NCBI GenBank assembly: GCA_900540085.1
Contig: UQEU01000003.1
Location: 124,001-188,000, forward strand
Direction: 5' to 3'
DNA length: 64,000 nt
Origin: an uncultured Eubacteriales bacterium
Lineage (GTDB): Bacteria > Bacillota > Clostridia > Oscillospirales > Acutalibacteraceae
Part shown: in pieces, positions 1 through 8,026 of the stretch
Layout: the number at the start of each line of letters is the position of its first letter
Numbering within the stretch: the stretch's first letter is position 1
The notes under the pieces: model-generated
The model's input: the letters and a program-made list of their open reading frames with translations, nothing else
Database searches by the model: none
Told to the model about the DNA's origin: nothing
Made by a program: the position numbers and the translations under genes

Positions 1-1117
1 CTTTGGCGTTTGCCGCAGAATATACAATTCTTGTCATAAGTCTTTCAATATCTGATACACCTGCCAATGCCTGTCGTATCTCATCACGCATTATAACCGA
101 ACTTACCATTTCGGCTACGGCGTTTTGCCTGCGTGTAATTTTCGGAATTGAAAGAAGCGGACTTTCAAGCCATCTTCTTATAAGTCGTTTTCCCATCGGG
201 GTTTTTGTTTTGTCAATAACCCACAATAAAGAATGTTTTTTATCGCCCGTCATCATTGAACGAGTCAACTCAAGGTTTCTCCTTGCACTCATATCAAGTG
301 ACATATATTGGGTTTCATTATAAATTTCCACCTCTGTCGGCGGCTCGATTTTTTCTTGTTTTCTTGTATCTTTAAGTCGCAAAACAATGCTTGCAACTGC
401 CATAACGGACTGCGGACTGTTCTGTTCCACAAGTCTTTCAAGTTCTGTCTTGCTCAAAGTTTCCTCTACGGTCTTTGCGGCAAGTTCGTATGTAAGATTT
501 TCGTATGTATCGTCTATAAATGCTCCAAGCCTTATTTTTGAAAATCTGACAACCAAGTCCATATTTTTCGCTTCGCCGTTAAGCAATATCTCTTTTGGCT
601 GAAAAGTTGAAAGTTGGTTATTGATTTTTGCAGGAACATCATCGCCTGCAACAGAAGTTATATAAAACTCGCCTGTCGAAACATCTGCAAAGCAAAGTCC
701 TGTTTCTTTATCAGAAGCATACACACTGCACAAATAGTTATTTTGACCGTCTTCAAGCATATTGCTTTCAATCACTGTACCGGGCGTTACTACTCTTATA
801 ACTTCTCGTTTTACTATGCCTTTTGCAAGTGCGGGATTTTCCATTTGTTCGCAAATAGCAACCTTGTAGCCTTTAGCAACAAGTTTTGCTATATATGTTT
901 CTGCACTGTGAAAAGGCACGCCGCACATCGGCGCTTTTTCTTCAAGTCCGCAAAGTTTGCCCGTAAGAACCAAATCAAGTTCTTCAGAGACAATCTTTGC
1001 GTCATCGAAAAACATTTCATAAAAGTCGCCGAGTCGGAAAAATAAAATGGTGTCAAGATAATCATTTTTAATTTGCAGATACTGTTCCATCATGGGACTC
1101 AATTTTTCTTTTGCCAT
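1..1117 (-). CDS. mutS: DNA mismatch repair protein MutS (N-terminal part, cut by window edge)
   Basis: Translating the minus strand from the ATG at 1117-1115 gives an open frame to the left edge (about 372 codons) with no stop. It opens with a MutS mismatch-binding domain: LSPMMEQYLQIK, then FFRLGDFYEMFFDDA, which holds the Phe-X-Glu (FYE) mismatch-reading motif, then APMCGVPFHS. Connector and lever domains follow. MutS recognises base mismatches and starts excision repair with MutL. A strong GAGGAGG Shine-Dalgarno lies 7-8 bases before the ATG. It is the third gene of a miaB-ylbF-mutS operon, 35 bases after ylbF. The ATPase domain lies outside the window. Identity is secure from the N-terminal motifs. 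Confidence 0.96.
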   Translation of the reverse strand, partial: MAKEKLSPMMEQYLQIKNDYLDTILFFRLGDFYEMFFDDAKIVSEELDLVLTGKLCGLEEKAPMCGVPFHSAETYIAKLVAKGYKVAICEQMENPALAKGIVKREVIRVVTPGTVIESNMLEDGQNNYLCSVYASDKETGLCFADVSTGEFYITSVAGDDVPAKINNQLSTFQPKEILLNGEAKNMDLVVRFSKIRLGAFIDDTYENLTYELAAKTVEETLSKTELERLVEQNSPQSVMAVASIVLRLKDTRKQEKIEPPTEVEIYNETQYMSLDMSARRNLELTRSMMTGDKKHSLLWVIDKTKTPMGKRLIRRWLESPLLSIPKITRRQNAVAEMVSSVIMRDEIRQALAGVSDIERLMTRIVYSAANAK

Positions 1118-1152
1118 TTTCACTTTTCCTCCTCGTCATCATATTTTATAAA

Positions 1153-1566
1153 TCAGTGGCAGCCGCCGCAAGTTGAACAGTCGTGTGTACAAGACTCTTC
1201 AGTCGGAATTTCACAAGTTTCAGGGTCTTGACCGTCAAAGAAAAGGCCAATCATTTGACTGATATACTGAGCCATTTTTTCCATTTCGTGAGCAACCTGT
1301 GAATACTCTGTCATTGTTTCCATTGACATAATTTCAGTATAGAGTGCTTCATAATCTTTTTGAAGTTGTTGCATTTTTTCAGCGTCTGCTTCTGCTGCTT
1401 TTTCAGCTTCTTGCTGATAGTTGAGAGAAATTAACTGCATTTCGCCCATTTTGTCCTGAAGAGCTTTGTCTTCATCGTTTGCTTTTGCAGCAGCCTGAAG
1501 TTTGATGAATCTTTCGTCCTGCTGAATTTCTTTGCCAAGTTGTCTGAGTGCTGATTCTAAACTCAT
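1153..1566 (-). CDS. YlbF/YmcA-family protein with C-terminal Cys-rich tail
   Basis: A 137-residue, largely helical, charged protein of the YlbF family (residues about 1-110). In Bacillus, YlbF, YmcA and YaaT form a complex that affects RNase Y-dependent mRNA processing and development. The C-terminal tail ends HDCSTCGGCH after an earlier ESC, which suggests a metal or Fe-S site; the Bacillus complex is reported to bind Fe-S clusters. Start ATG has an AAGGA site. It follows miaB by 3 bases and precedes mutS. A ribonuclease Y gene also lies in this window at 60435-61991. Family assignment is confident; the exact paralogue and role are inference. Confidence 0.8.
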   Translation of the reverse strand: MSLESALRQLGKEIQQDERFIKLQAAAKANDEDKALQDKMGEMQLISLNYQQEAEKAAEADAEKMQQLQKDYEALYTEIMSMETMTEYSQVAHEMEKMAQYISQMIGLFFDGQDPETCEIPTEESCTHDCSTCGGCH

Positions 1567-1569
1567 ATT

Positions 1570-3003
1570 TTAATTCCTTTCTAATTCACCCTTTAAAACA
1601 AATGTTAAAGGTTGTGTTACTTTTATATTTTGAAAAGTGCCGATAAGATTTTCGTCACCTTCAAATTCAATAATAAGATTGCCGTCGGTGCGTGCCGCCA
1701 AATAGTTGTCAGCAAGTTTTCCTTTACCTGTTACAAAGCACTTGAAAACTTTACCTTCGCACATTTTCATTCTTTTTGCAGAAATTGTTTCCTGCAAGTC
1801 TGTCAATTCTTTAAACCACTTTGACTTTTCCGCATGAGATACAGGGTCAGGCATTTCCGCCGCAGGCGTACCTTTTCTCGGAGAATATATGAAAGTGAAA
1901 AGAGAAGTGGCTTCTATCTCTTTTACAAGCGACAATGTATCTTTAAACTCTTCGTATGTTTCTCCTGGGAAACCAACGATTACATCGCTTGTTATTGAAA
2001 GTTCGTCGCCCATAAGTTCACGGGCGTATTTGATAAGTTCAAGATACTTTTCTCTGTCATAATGCCTGTTCATTGCTTTCAAAATTCTGTCATTACCGCT
2101 TTGGAAAGGCAGATGAAGATGCTTTGCGATTTTTTCGCCGTTTGCCATAGTTTCAAGAAGTTCTTTTGTACAATCTTTCGGATGGCTTGTCATAAAACGA
2201 ATTCTGAAATCGCCGTCAAGTTCATTTATTTTTCTCAAAAGTTCGGAAAATGTTACGGCAGGTTCAAGGTCTTTGCCGTATGAATTAACATTTTGACCGA
2301 GCAAAGTAATCTCTTTATACCCTTTTTCAATTAAGCATTTTGCCTCTGCAATTATGTTTTCTGCTTCACGGCTTCTCTCTCTTCCCCTAACATACGGAAC
2401 GATACAGTAAGAACAAAAGTTATTACAGCCTTCCATAATAGGAATCCACGCTTTTTTATCGTCGTCACGCAAAATCGGAATACCCTCTGCAATGGCACCG
2501 TCTGAATTCGGAAGTTCAAAAACTCTTTTTTTACCTGTGAGTGCCTTATAAAGAAGTTCGGGCAGACGATAAACTACATGAGTGCCGAAAACAAGGTCAA
2601 CAAAAGGAAAACTCTTTTTAATTTTATCTGCAATATGTTGCTGCTGCATCATACAACCGCAAAGTGCAATGACAACATCTTTGTTTTCCGACTTGTACTG
2701 CTTCAACGCTCCGACATTTCCGAAAACTCTTTGTTCTGCGTGTTCACGAACTGCACAGGTGTTGAATAATATAAGTTTCGCTTTTAAAGGTTCATCGGTA
2801 AACCCATAGCCCATCTCACTGAGCATTCCTTTAATTTTTTCACTGTCTGCAACATTTTGCTGACAACCGAAAGTTACTACACAGGCAAGCGGTTTTTCAC
2901 CGTACTTTGCAACTATTGTCGATGCAAGTTTTATCTCATACTCGTGTTGCTCTAAAAGTTCTTTTTCTGAAATTTTATTTTTTTGTTTGGTTTTTTGTTC
3001 CAT
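1570..3003 (-). CDS. miaB: tRNA-2-methylthio-N6-dimethylallyladenosine synthase MiaB
   Basis: A 477-residue radical-SAM methylthiotransferase that adds a methylthio group at A37 of tRNAs reading UNN codons. The N-terminal UPF0004 domain has the three cluster-binding cysteines in FGCQQNVADSEK, FNTCAVREHAEQR and ALCGCMMQQQ. The radical-SAM CxxxCxxC is in GCNNFCSYCIVPYVRGRERS. A TRAM domain closes the protein. The FGCQQN/NTCAVRE combination favours MiaB over MtaB or RimO. Start ATG follows AGGTGA. It is first gene of the operon with ylbF and mutS; a promoter is seen at 3060-3088. Confidence 0.95.
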   Translation of the reverse strand: MEQKTKQKNKISEKELLEQHEYEIKLASTIVAKYGEKPLACVVTFGCQQNVADSEKIKGMLSEMGYGFTDEPLKAKLILFNTCAVREHAEQRVFGNVGALKQYKSENKDVVIALCGCMMQQQHIADKIKKSFPFVDLVFGTHVVYRLPELLYKALTGKKRVFELPNSDGAIAEGIPILRDDDKKAWIPIMEGCNNFCSYCIVPYVRGRERSREAENIIAEAKCLIEKGYKEITLLGQNVNSYGKDLEPAVTFSELLRKINELDGDFRIRFMTSHPKDCTKELLETMANGEKIAKHLHLPFQSGNDRILKAMNRHYDREKYLELIKYARELMGDELSITSDVIVGFPGETYEEFKDTLSLVKEIEATSLFTFIYSPRKGTPAAEMPDPVSHAEKSKWFKELTDLQETISAKRMKMCEGKVFKCFVTGKGKLADNYLAARTDGNLIIEFEGDENLIGTFQNIKVTQPLTFVLKGELERN

Positions 3004-3059
3004 AATTCACCTGTTGGTATTTAAAAAGACACAATACGCCTTTTAATATTTATTTTAAT

Positions 3060-3088
3060 ATTATAACTTATGAGAACAAAACATTCAA
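3060..3088 (-). promoter_or_regulatory. Promoter of miaB-ylbF-mutS operon
   Basis: On the minus strand TTGAAT (3088-3083) and TATAAT (3065-3060) are separated by exactly 17 bases. The start codon of miaB is about 57 bases downstream. Confidence 0.7.
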
Positions 3089-3139
3089 CAACTTATTGTT
3101 ATATTATTTAAAAATATATATAAATAATATTAATATAGA

Positions 3140-3168
3140 TTGATTTTTTTGTTAATTCGTGATAATCT
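3140..3168 (+). promoter_or_regulatory. Candidate promoter of malQ
   Basis: TTGATT (3140-3145) and TAATCT (3163-3168) with 17-base spacing, 20 bases before the malQ start. The -10 is imperfect, so this is moderate support. Confidence 0.45.
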
Positions 3169-3188
3169 CTATTTTGAGGTGTTAAAAA

Positions 3189-4709
3189 ATGTTAAACAAA
3201 CGCAACAGCGGTGTACTGTTTCACATCAGTTCAATGCCGTCTGACTATGCAGTCGGTGTTTTTGATGAAAACTGTTACCATTTCATAGATAAAATAAGCG
3301 ACGCAGGATTTTCGTATTGGCAGGTGCTGCCGTTCAATCCGCTTGACCACGCAAATTCTCCTTACTGTTCTCCGAGTGCTTTTGCAGGCAACTATTTGTT
3401 CATTGACCCGAAAAGTCTTTTGAAAGAAGGACTTTGCACCGAAGAAGATTTCAAAAGAAATATTTATGACGGTTCGCCTTACACGGCTGACTATGACTTT
3501 GCGTCTTCAAGGCGACTTGAACTGTTAAAAAAGTGCTATAAAAACTGCGATGAAAAATTGAAGAGTGAAATTGAAAACTTCAAATCAACTTCAAAATGGC
3601 TTTATTCATACTCGTTATTTATGGCAATCAAAAACAGAGAAAACGGTTCTGCATGGTGGGAATGGAGTGAAAAATATTCACATTTTAAAAACATTTCTGG
3701 AAGCGATATAAAAGAGCTTGAAACCGATATTGATTTTTGGTGCTTTGTACAATACATTTTCTTTGAACAATGGAAAAAAATCAAACAATACGCAAATAAA
3801 AAAGGTGTTGCAATCATAGGCGATATACCCATATATGTAGCAATGGACAGTGCTGATGTATGGTCTAATATTAACCTTTTCAAAATAGACAAAACTACGC
3901 TTAAACCTACAAAAATCGCAGGTGTTCCACCCGATTATTTCAGTGAAAACGGTCAACTTTGGGGCAATCCGATATATGATTGGAACGAAATGAAAAAGGA
4001 CAACTACAAATGGTGGATGTCCAGACTTGAAAACTCTCTTGAAATGTACGATGTTGTAAGGATTGACCATTTCAGAGCCTTTGCAAGTTATTGGGAAGTT
4101 GACGCCGACAGTAAAACGGCAAAAAACGGAGAATGGAAAAAAGGCCCCGAAATGAGCCTTTTTAATGAAGTATTTAAAAAATTTAAAAATCCGCCAATCA
4201 TTGCCGAAGATCTTGGAACTTTCGGAGAAGATGTCGTAAAACTTTTAGAAGAGACAAAAATTCCCGGTATAAAAGTCGTTCAGTTTGGTTTTGACCCAAA
4301 TTCCGACTCACTTCACCTGCCGCACAACTGTACGCAAAACAGCGTCAACTATATCGGCACTCACGACAACAACACACTTCTCGGATGGCTTTGGGAAGCA
4401 AGTGAAAGTGAACGAAATTTTGCACTTAAATATTGCGGTTTTGAAGGAGAAAATTGGGGCGACGGAGGTTTCAAAAGTAAAAGTTGTCGAAAAATAATCG
4501 AATCTGTATGGGCGTCAAGTTCAAACACGGCAATCATCGCTTTTCAGGATATGTGCGGTTTCGGAAGTGACGCAAGGATGAACATTCCGGGAGTGCCCGA
4601 AAAGAATTGGCGTTTCAGAACTACAAGAGAAACGATTGACTCGGTTGATTTCGACTATTTCAAAAACATCAACAGCATATATCGCAGAACATATCCTGTT
4701 TTTGATTAG
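3189..4709 (+). CDS. malQ: 4-alpha-glucanotransferase (amylomaltase, GH77)
   Basis: A 506-residue cytoplasmic GH77 enzyme that disproportionates alpha-1,4-glucans in maltodextrin or glycogen metabolism. The N-terminus RNSGVLFHISSMPSDYAVG is typical of the family. The catalytic region shows VRIDHFRAFASYWEV (nucleophile Asp), IIAEDLGTFGEDV (acid/base Glu) and GTHDNNT (stabilising Asp), in the usual order. Length matches the family. The start is preceded by GAGGTG. It is a single gene, divergent from miaB, ending at a bidirectional terminator at 4865-4901. Confidence 0.96.
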   Translation: MLNKRNSGVLFHISSMPSDYAVGVFDENCYHFIDKISDAGFSYWQVLPFNPLDHANSPYCSPSAFAGNYLFIDPKSLLKEGLCTEEDFKRNIYDGSPYTADYDFASSRRLELLKKCYKNCDEKLKSEIENFKSTSKWLYSYSLFMAIKNRENGSAWWEWSEKYSHFKNISGSDIKELETDIDFWCFVQYIFFEQWKKIKQYANKKGVAIIGDIPIYVAMDSADVWSNINLFKIDKTTLKPTKIAGVPPDYFSENGQLWGNPIYDWNEMKKDNYKWWMSRLENSLEMYDVVRIDHFRAFASYWEVDADSKTAKNGEWKKGPEMSLFNEVFKKFKNPPIIAEDLGTFGEDVVKLLEETKIPGIKVVQFGFDPNSDSLHLPHNCTQNSVNYIGTHDNNTLLGWLWEASESERNFALKYCGFEGENWGDGGFKSKSCRKIIESVWASSSNTAIIAFQDMCGFGSDARMNIPGVPEKNWRFRTTRETIDSVDFDYFKNINSIYRRTYPVFD

Positions 4710-4864
4710 TTAAATCCTTTTTCTTTTAATATCAGTATCGCCTGAAGTGCAATAAAGGAAATTGCCAATATCTTTATTATCGTGATAAGAATATTGAGTG
4801 CCTTTATTGTGTTTGAAAATCCTGAAAAAATCTTCATATTTTTTGATATATTTGTCATATCCAT
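4706..4864 (-). CDS. Possible 52-residue hydrophobic small protein
   Basis: An open frame from ATG 4864-4862 to TAA 4708-4706. It has a short polar N-terminus and then a hydrophobic stretch (ALNILITIIKILAISFIALQ) that could span a membrane, ending KEKGFN. No Shine-Dalgarno is present: the ATG sits directly on the T-run of a terminator hairpin, and the 3' end overlaps the malQ stop by 4 bases. It might be translated from read-through of the beta-galactosidase transcript, or be chance. No family recognised. Confidence 0.25.
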   Translation of the reverse strand: MDMTNISKNMKIFSGFSNTIKALNILITIIKILAISFIALQAILILKEKGFN

Positions 4865-4901
4865 AAAAAATCACCCGTTGTTATTATCGGGTGATTTTTT
4901 T
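4865..4901. terminator. Bidirectional terminator between malQ and GH35 gene
   Basis: Stem AAAATCACCCG/CGGGTGATTTT (4867-4877 with 4888-4898), 10-base loop, T-runs on both strands. It serves malQ (+) and the beta-galactosidase gene (-). Confidence 0.85.
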
Positions 4902-4911
4902 CATTTATTCA

Positions 4912-6684
4912 TTAAAAAAGTTTATGTTTATCTATGATTTTTATAGATTTTTTGTCTGCATTTTCAAGTTCCAAAACAATTATTTCATTGTCTTTTTCCT
5001 TTAACAAAGGTGCAGGCAGATAAAGTGTTTTTTGTGGTCCTTTGCTCCAATATCTTCCGAGATTGAAACCGTTTATCCAAACGTTTCCCTTTGTAAAGCC
5101 CTTTGTTTCGACAAAACAATCCTTTCCCTTTTCGGCATCAAAGTTGCCTTTAAAAAATATCGGGTACTTATCGGAATTTTGAGTCCAATCAAGTTTTTCA
5201 AGATTGTCAAGAGGTATAGTGTAAATCTCATAGTCGCACAAAACCTGCACTGAAGAAGAAATGGCAGATATGCCTTTTCTGTCGTACAATTTCTGACCGT
5301 AATTCACTCTTCCCATAGCGTCAACAAGCACGCCTATTTCACATTCCGAACTAATCGGCGAAACAGTAAAAGTGTTTGAATACAGAGATTTAAACAATCT
5401 TTTTTTGTTTTCCAAAGTTCTGTCTATCGTCGCAGTTTTTTTACCGTCAACATACACAAAAGCTCTGTCGTGTACATCCGAAACAGTATATTTTACAGTC
5501 GGATATTTGCCTTTAATTTTTGTCTTATAATAAATCATACCAAAGTTTTGGTCGAAATATTCCATACTTTCGGCAGTTGGCGAATAATGTTTTTCTGCAA
5601 TATTTTCAAGATTTGAAAACAAAGAAGTTGACTCGGTAAGTTCTATTTCTCCGATATTTTGAAGTTTCGGCGACTCGGGAAGTTCTTGCAAAGGTAAGTT
5701 TTGCTTTTCGTGCAAAAGTTTTCTCACTTTGTGATAGGCAGGCGTATAATCGCCGTACTCATTTAACAAAGCACAGTAATCATAACTTGTAACCGTAGGC
5801 AAATATCTCTTTGTATAATTTGCTCCCGAAGTAAAACCAAAATTTGTACCGCCGTGAAACATATATATATTAAAACTTGCGTTTTGCGATAAAAATCCTT
5901 TGATTTCGTATTCTGTTTGAGCCGAACTTCTTGTATGATGCTTATAGCCCCAATGGTCAAACCAACCGCACCAAAATTCCATACACATTTTTGGAGATTT
6001 CTCGCCGTATTTTTTCAAAACATTAAAAGCAGTTCTTGAGCCTGAACCGAAATTTAAAGTTTTCAACACACCGTCTATACTCCCTCCGGAAAGCATTGAA
6101 TCCAAATTTCCGTCTGAAGTAAACAGTAAAACATCCATATTGTGTTTTTCAAACAAAGATTTGACATAATTCAAATATTTTTTATCATTTGAATAACTTC
6201 CGTACTCATTTTCAACCTGCATTGCAATAATCGGTCCTCCGTTTGATGCAAGCAAAGGTTTAAGTCGTGGGAAAAGTTCATCATAGAACCTTTCAACAGC
6301 GTCAAGATAAGGTTTATGAAAACAACGCAGTCTCATATTTTTATCTTTTAAAAGCCACGCAGGAAGTCCGCCGAAATCCCATTCGGCACAAATGTACGGT
6401 CCCGGTCTGACTATGACATTAAGACCGATTTTTTGTGCTGTCTTTATGTATTTTTCAATATCTAAAATTCCCGAAAAGTCAAAAACTCCCGGCTTTTTTT
6501 CATGTAAATTCCAACAAACATAGGTTTCAACCGTATTAAAACCTGCAAGTTTAAGTTTTGTAAGTCTGTCCTCCCAATATTCAGGAACTATTCTGAAATA
6601 GTGCATAGCACCCGAATATATATTGTAAGGTTTATCTCCGAGAAAAAACTCGGAATTCTTTATACTTAACACCTTATCGTTCAT
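4912..6684 (-). CDS. Beta-galactosidase, glycoside hydrolase family 35
   Basis: A 590-residue GH35 enzyme that removes terminal beta-galactose. The TIM barrel begins with SIKNSEFFLGDKPYNIYSGA and contains GPYICAEWDFGGLPAWLL, the acid/base Glu in IAMQVENEYGSY and the nucleophile Glu in KMCMEFWCGWFDHWG. Jelly-roll domains with GNVWINGFNLGRYW close the protein. No signal peptide, so probably cytoplasmic. The frame stays open to an ATG at 6711, but ATG 6684 is preferred: it has GGAG 10 bases upstream and shares its A with the stop of the tautomerase gene (TAATG), implying translational coupling. The substrate is probably a short galactoside taken up by a transporter outside the window. Confidence 0.93.
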   Translation of the reverse strand: MNDKVLSIKNSEFFLGDKPYNIYSGAMHYFRIVPEYWEDRLTKLKLAGFNTVETYVCWNLHEKKPGVFDFSGILDIEKYIKTAQKIGLNVIVRPGPYICAEWDFGGLPAWLLKDKNMRLRCFHKPYLDAVERFYDELFPRLKPLLASNGGPIIAMQVENEYGSYSNDKKYLNYVKSLFEKHNMDVLLFTSDGNLDSMLSGGSIDGVLKTLNFGSGSRTAFNVLKKYGEKSPKMCMEFWCGWFDHWGYKHHTRSSAQTEYEIKGFLSQNASFNIYMFHGGTNFGFTSGANYTKRYLPTVTSYDYCALLNEYGDYTPAYHKVRKLLHEKQNLPLQELPESPKLQNIGEIELTESTSLFSNLENIAEKHYSPTAESMEYFDQNFGMIYYKTKIKGKYPTVKYTVSDVHDRAFVYVDGKKTATIDRTLENKKRLFKSLYSNTFTVSPISSECEIGVLVDAMGRVNYGQKLYDRKGISAISSSVQVLCDYEIYTIPLDNLEKLDWTQNSDKYPIFFKGNFDAEKGKDCFVETKGFTKGNVWINGFNLGRYWSKGPQKTLYLPAPLLKEKDNEIIVLELENADKKSIKIIDKHKLF

Positions 6685-7025
6685 TAAAAGTTTACTCCGT
6701 TCCATCCCCATTTTTCTATTTCAGAATATTTAACATATATTCTGTCTTTATCAAGTCCCAAAACAGTGCTGACAGAATTGCAAATTCTTTCTGTCAAATC
6801 ATCAAAATACTTTTTCTCTGCCTTTCCGAAAATGCTGACATCAACAATAGCGCACGGTAAATTTACACCTTTGAAAAACATATTTCTGTCTTCACAAAAA
6901 TCCACCATAAGCCAATCTTCGCTTTTGCCCGGAATTGCAGTAATGTTTTTACCCATATCAGATTTCAACAAGTTTATCTGTTCTTGATTAAAAGACGCAT
7001 TCGTTTTGATTTCAATATACGGCAT
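6684..7025 (-). CDS. MIF-like tautomerase
   Basis: A 113-residue protein of the macrophage migration inhibitory factor/tautomerase superfamily. After Met removal Pro-2 would be the catalytic base (MPYIEIKTN). Family signatures follow in order: VDFCEDRNMFFKG, LPCAIVDVSIFGKAEKKYF and a C-terminus DRIYVKYSEIEKWGWNGVNF, which matches the MIF-type DRVYINY...GWN ending better than the short 4-oxalocrotonate tautomerases. The Shine-Dalgarno is AAGGAG. It is the first gene of a two-gene unit with GH35. The natural substrate is unknown. MIF-type members are well described in animals and known in some bacteria. Confidence 0.82.
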   Translation of the reverse strand: MPYIEIKTNASFNQEQINLLKSDMGKNITAIPGKSEDWLMVDFCEDRNMFFKGVNLPCAIVDVSIFGKAEKKYFDDLTERICNSVSTVLGLDKDRIYVKYSEIEKWGWNGVNF

Positions 7026-7113
7026 AGTTAAAACTCCTTAAAATTCTTTTTTTAATTTAATAAGTATATTATGTAACTTATATAACAAATTATATCACAA
7101 AACACAATATAAA

Positions 7114-7140
7114 AAAAGAGGAGTTTTAACTCCTCTTTTT
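7114..7140 (-). terminator. Terminator after Cys-rich protein gene
   Basis: Stem AAAAGAGGAGT/ACTCCTCTTTT with a tight loop, starting 2 bases after the stop codon of the 7142-7942 gene; T-run on the minus strand. Confidence 0.85.
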
Positions 7141-7141
7141 C

Positions 7142-7942
7142 TTAATCGCAGCACGGATTTTCGCAGCAGCAGTCTTTTTCTTTTGGGAAAAATTCATCAA
7201 CAGGGAACTCTATCTTATTAAATGTTTCACAGGGACTGTCTGTATTGCAGTCGCATTCACGGTCAGGAATACAAAAATCGTACGCAGGAACGGTAATTTG
7301 AACATCTCTTTCCATTTGAACAATAGAAAAAAGTCCTATTGTAACCAAAACGGCTTTTGAACAATTACCGTTTACAAATCCGTCCTCTGCATTGCACAAA
7401 ATAGACTGTGGAAATGATGTGCATATAGGGAAACAACAATCGCAAGCCTTTACAACATTTGTTGACAATATAACAGGGTCAACTGCCTGAACCTTTGCTG
7501 TAGGATTGCTTGTTTGAGGTGCTTCAGGGCAGTCAAGGGCTTCAGATACAGGGTTTGAAGTAAAGATTTTAACTTTACCGTCAGAACCGTATAAGATACA
7601 CTTTTTATTGAACTTCGCATAACCAATGGCAGTTTGAGGCATTGTACACGGAGATGAATAAGTATCAAAGCACAATTTAAAATAAAATACTATATCGACA
7701 CTGTAAAATCCTCTGTTAAACGGTACTTCTTCAACATCTATACTCACGGATTCAATACAACACTCACGGCACTTAACCGTAACGGCATTATCAATGAGTT
7801 GCTGACTTTTTGCGAAAAAAGTCACTCTTAAATCTTCAAGACAATCTTTACTTACACACGAATCATAAATTCTCTTTGTATCAATACACACCGCTTCGTT
7901 TATATTTTGGCAGTTGGAATTGATAACAGGAACATCAGCCAT
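7142..7942 (-). CDS. Cysteine-rich conserved hypothetical protein
   Basis: A 266-residue protein with no signal peptide or membrane segment. It begins MADVPVINSNCQNINEAVC and has about 25 cysteines, including KCRECC, KACDCCFPIC, RECDCNTDSPC and the tail DCCCENPCCD. The middle looks beta-rich (FYSVDIVFYFKLCFD). Proteins of this kind occur in Clostridia, but I do not know an established function. The cysteine pairs suggest metal binding, or cross-linking in a structural layer such as a spore coat, which is inference. The ribosome-binding site ACGGAGG is strong but lies within a possible leader hairpin (7945-8003). Single gene ending at its own terminator. Confidence 0.75.
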   Translation of the reverse strand: MADVPVINSNCQNINEAVCIDTKRIYDSCVSKDCLEDLRVTFFAKSQQLIDNAVTVKCRECCIESVSIDVEEVPFNRGFYSVDIVFYFKLCFDTYSSPCTMPQTAIGYAKFNKKCILYGSDGKVKIFTSNPVSEALDCPEAPQTSNPTAKVQAVDPVILSTNVVKACDCCFPICTSFPQSILCNAEDGFVNGNCSKAVLVTIGLFSIVQMERDVQITVPAYDFCIPDRECDCNTDSPCETFNKIEFPVDEFFPKEKDCCCENPCCD

Positions 7943-7944
7943 AA

Positions 7945-8003
7945 AAAAACCTCCGTAAAATATATTGAAATCTTCGATTTCTCTATATTCTATGAAGGTT
8001 TTT
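7945..8003 (-). promoter_or_regulatory. Leader hairpin that pairs the ribosome-binding site
   Basis: On the minus strand AAAAACCT (8003-7996) can pair perfectly with AGGTTTTT (7952-7945), which includes the last bases of the ACGGAGG site of the downstream gene. An inner hairpin with arms GAAATC/GATTTC lies between. The 3' arm ends in a T-run, so the structure could act as a terminator for the upstream dgk transcript and/or hide the ribosome-binding site. Confidence 0.45.
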
Positions 8004-8026
8004 AAAAAATGTTATTAAATATTTTA

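Noticed and set aside
614..1045. Open frames on the plus strand opposite mutS, and many similar antisense frames elsewhere
   Set aside because: They lie opposite well-supported genes, lack ribosome-binding sites and recognisable domains, and have Cys/Phe-rich composition typical of reverse-strand shadows.
6684..6711. Upstream start of the GH35 gene at 6711
   Set aside because: No ribosome-binding site there, while ATG 6684 has GGAG and a stop-start overlap.
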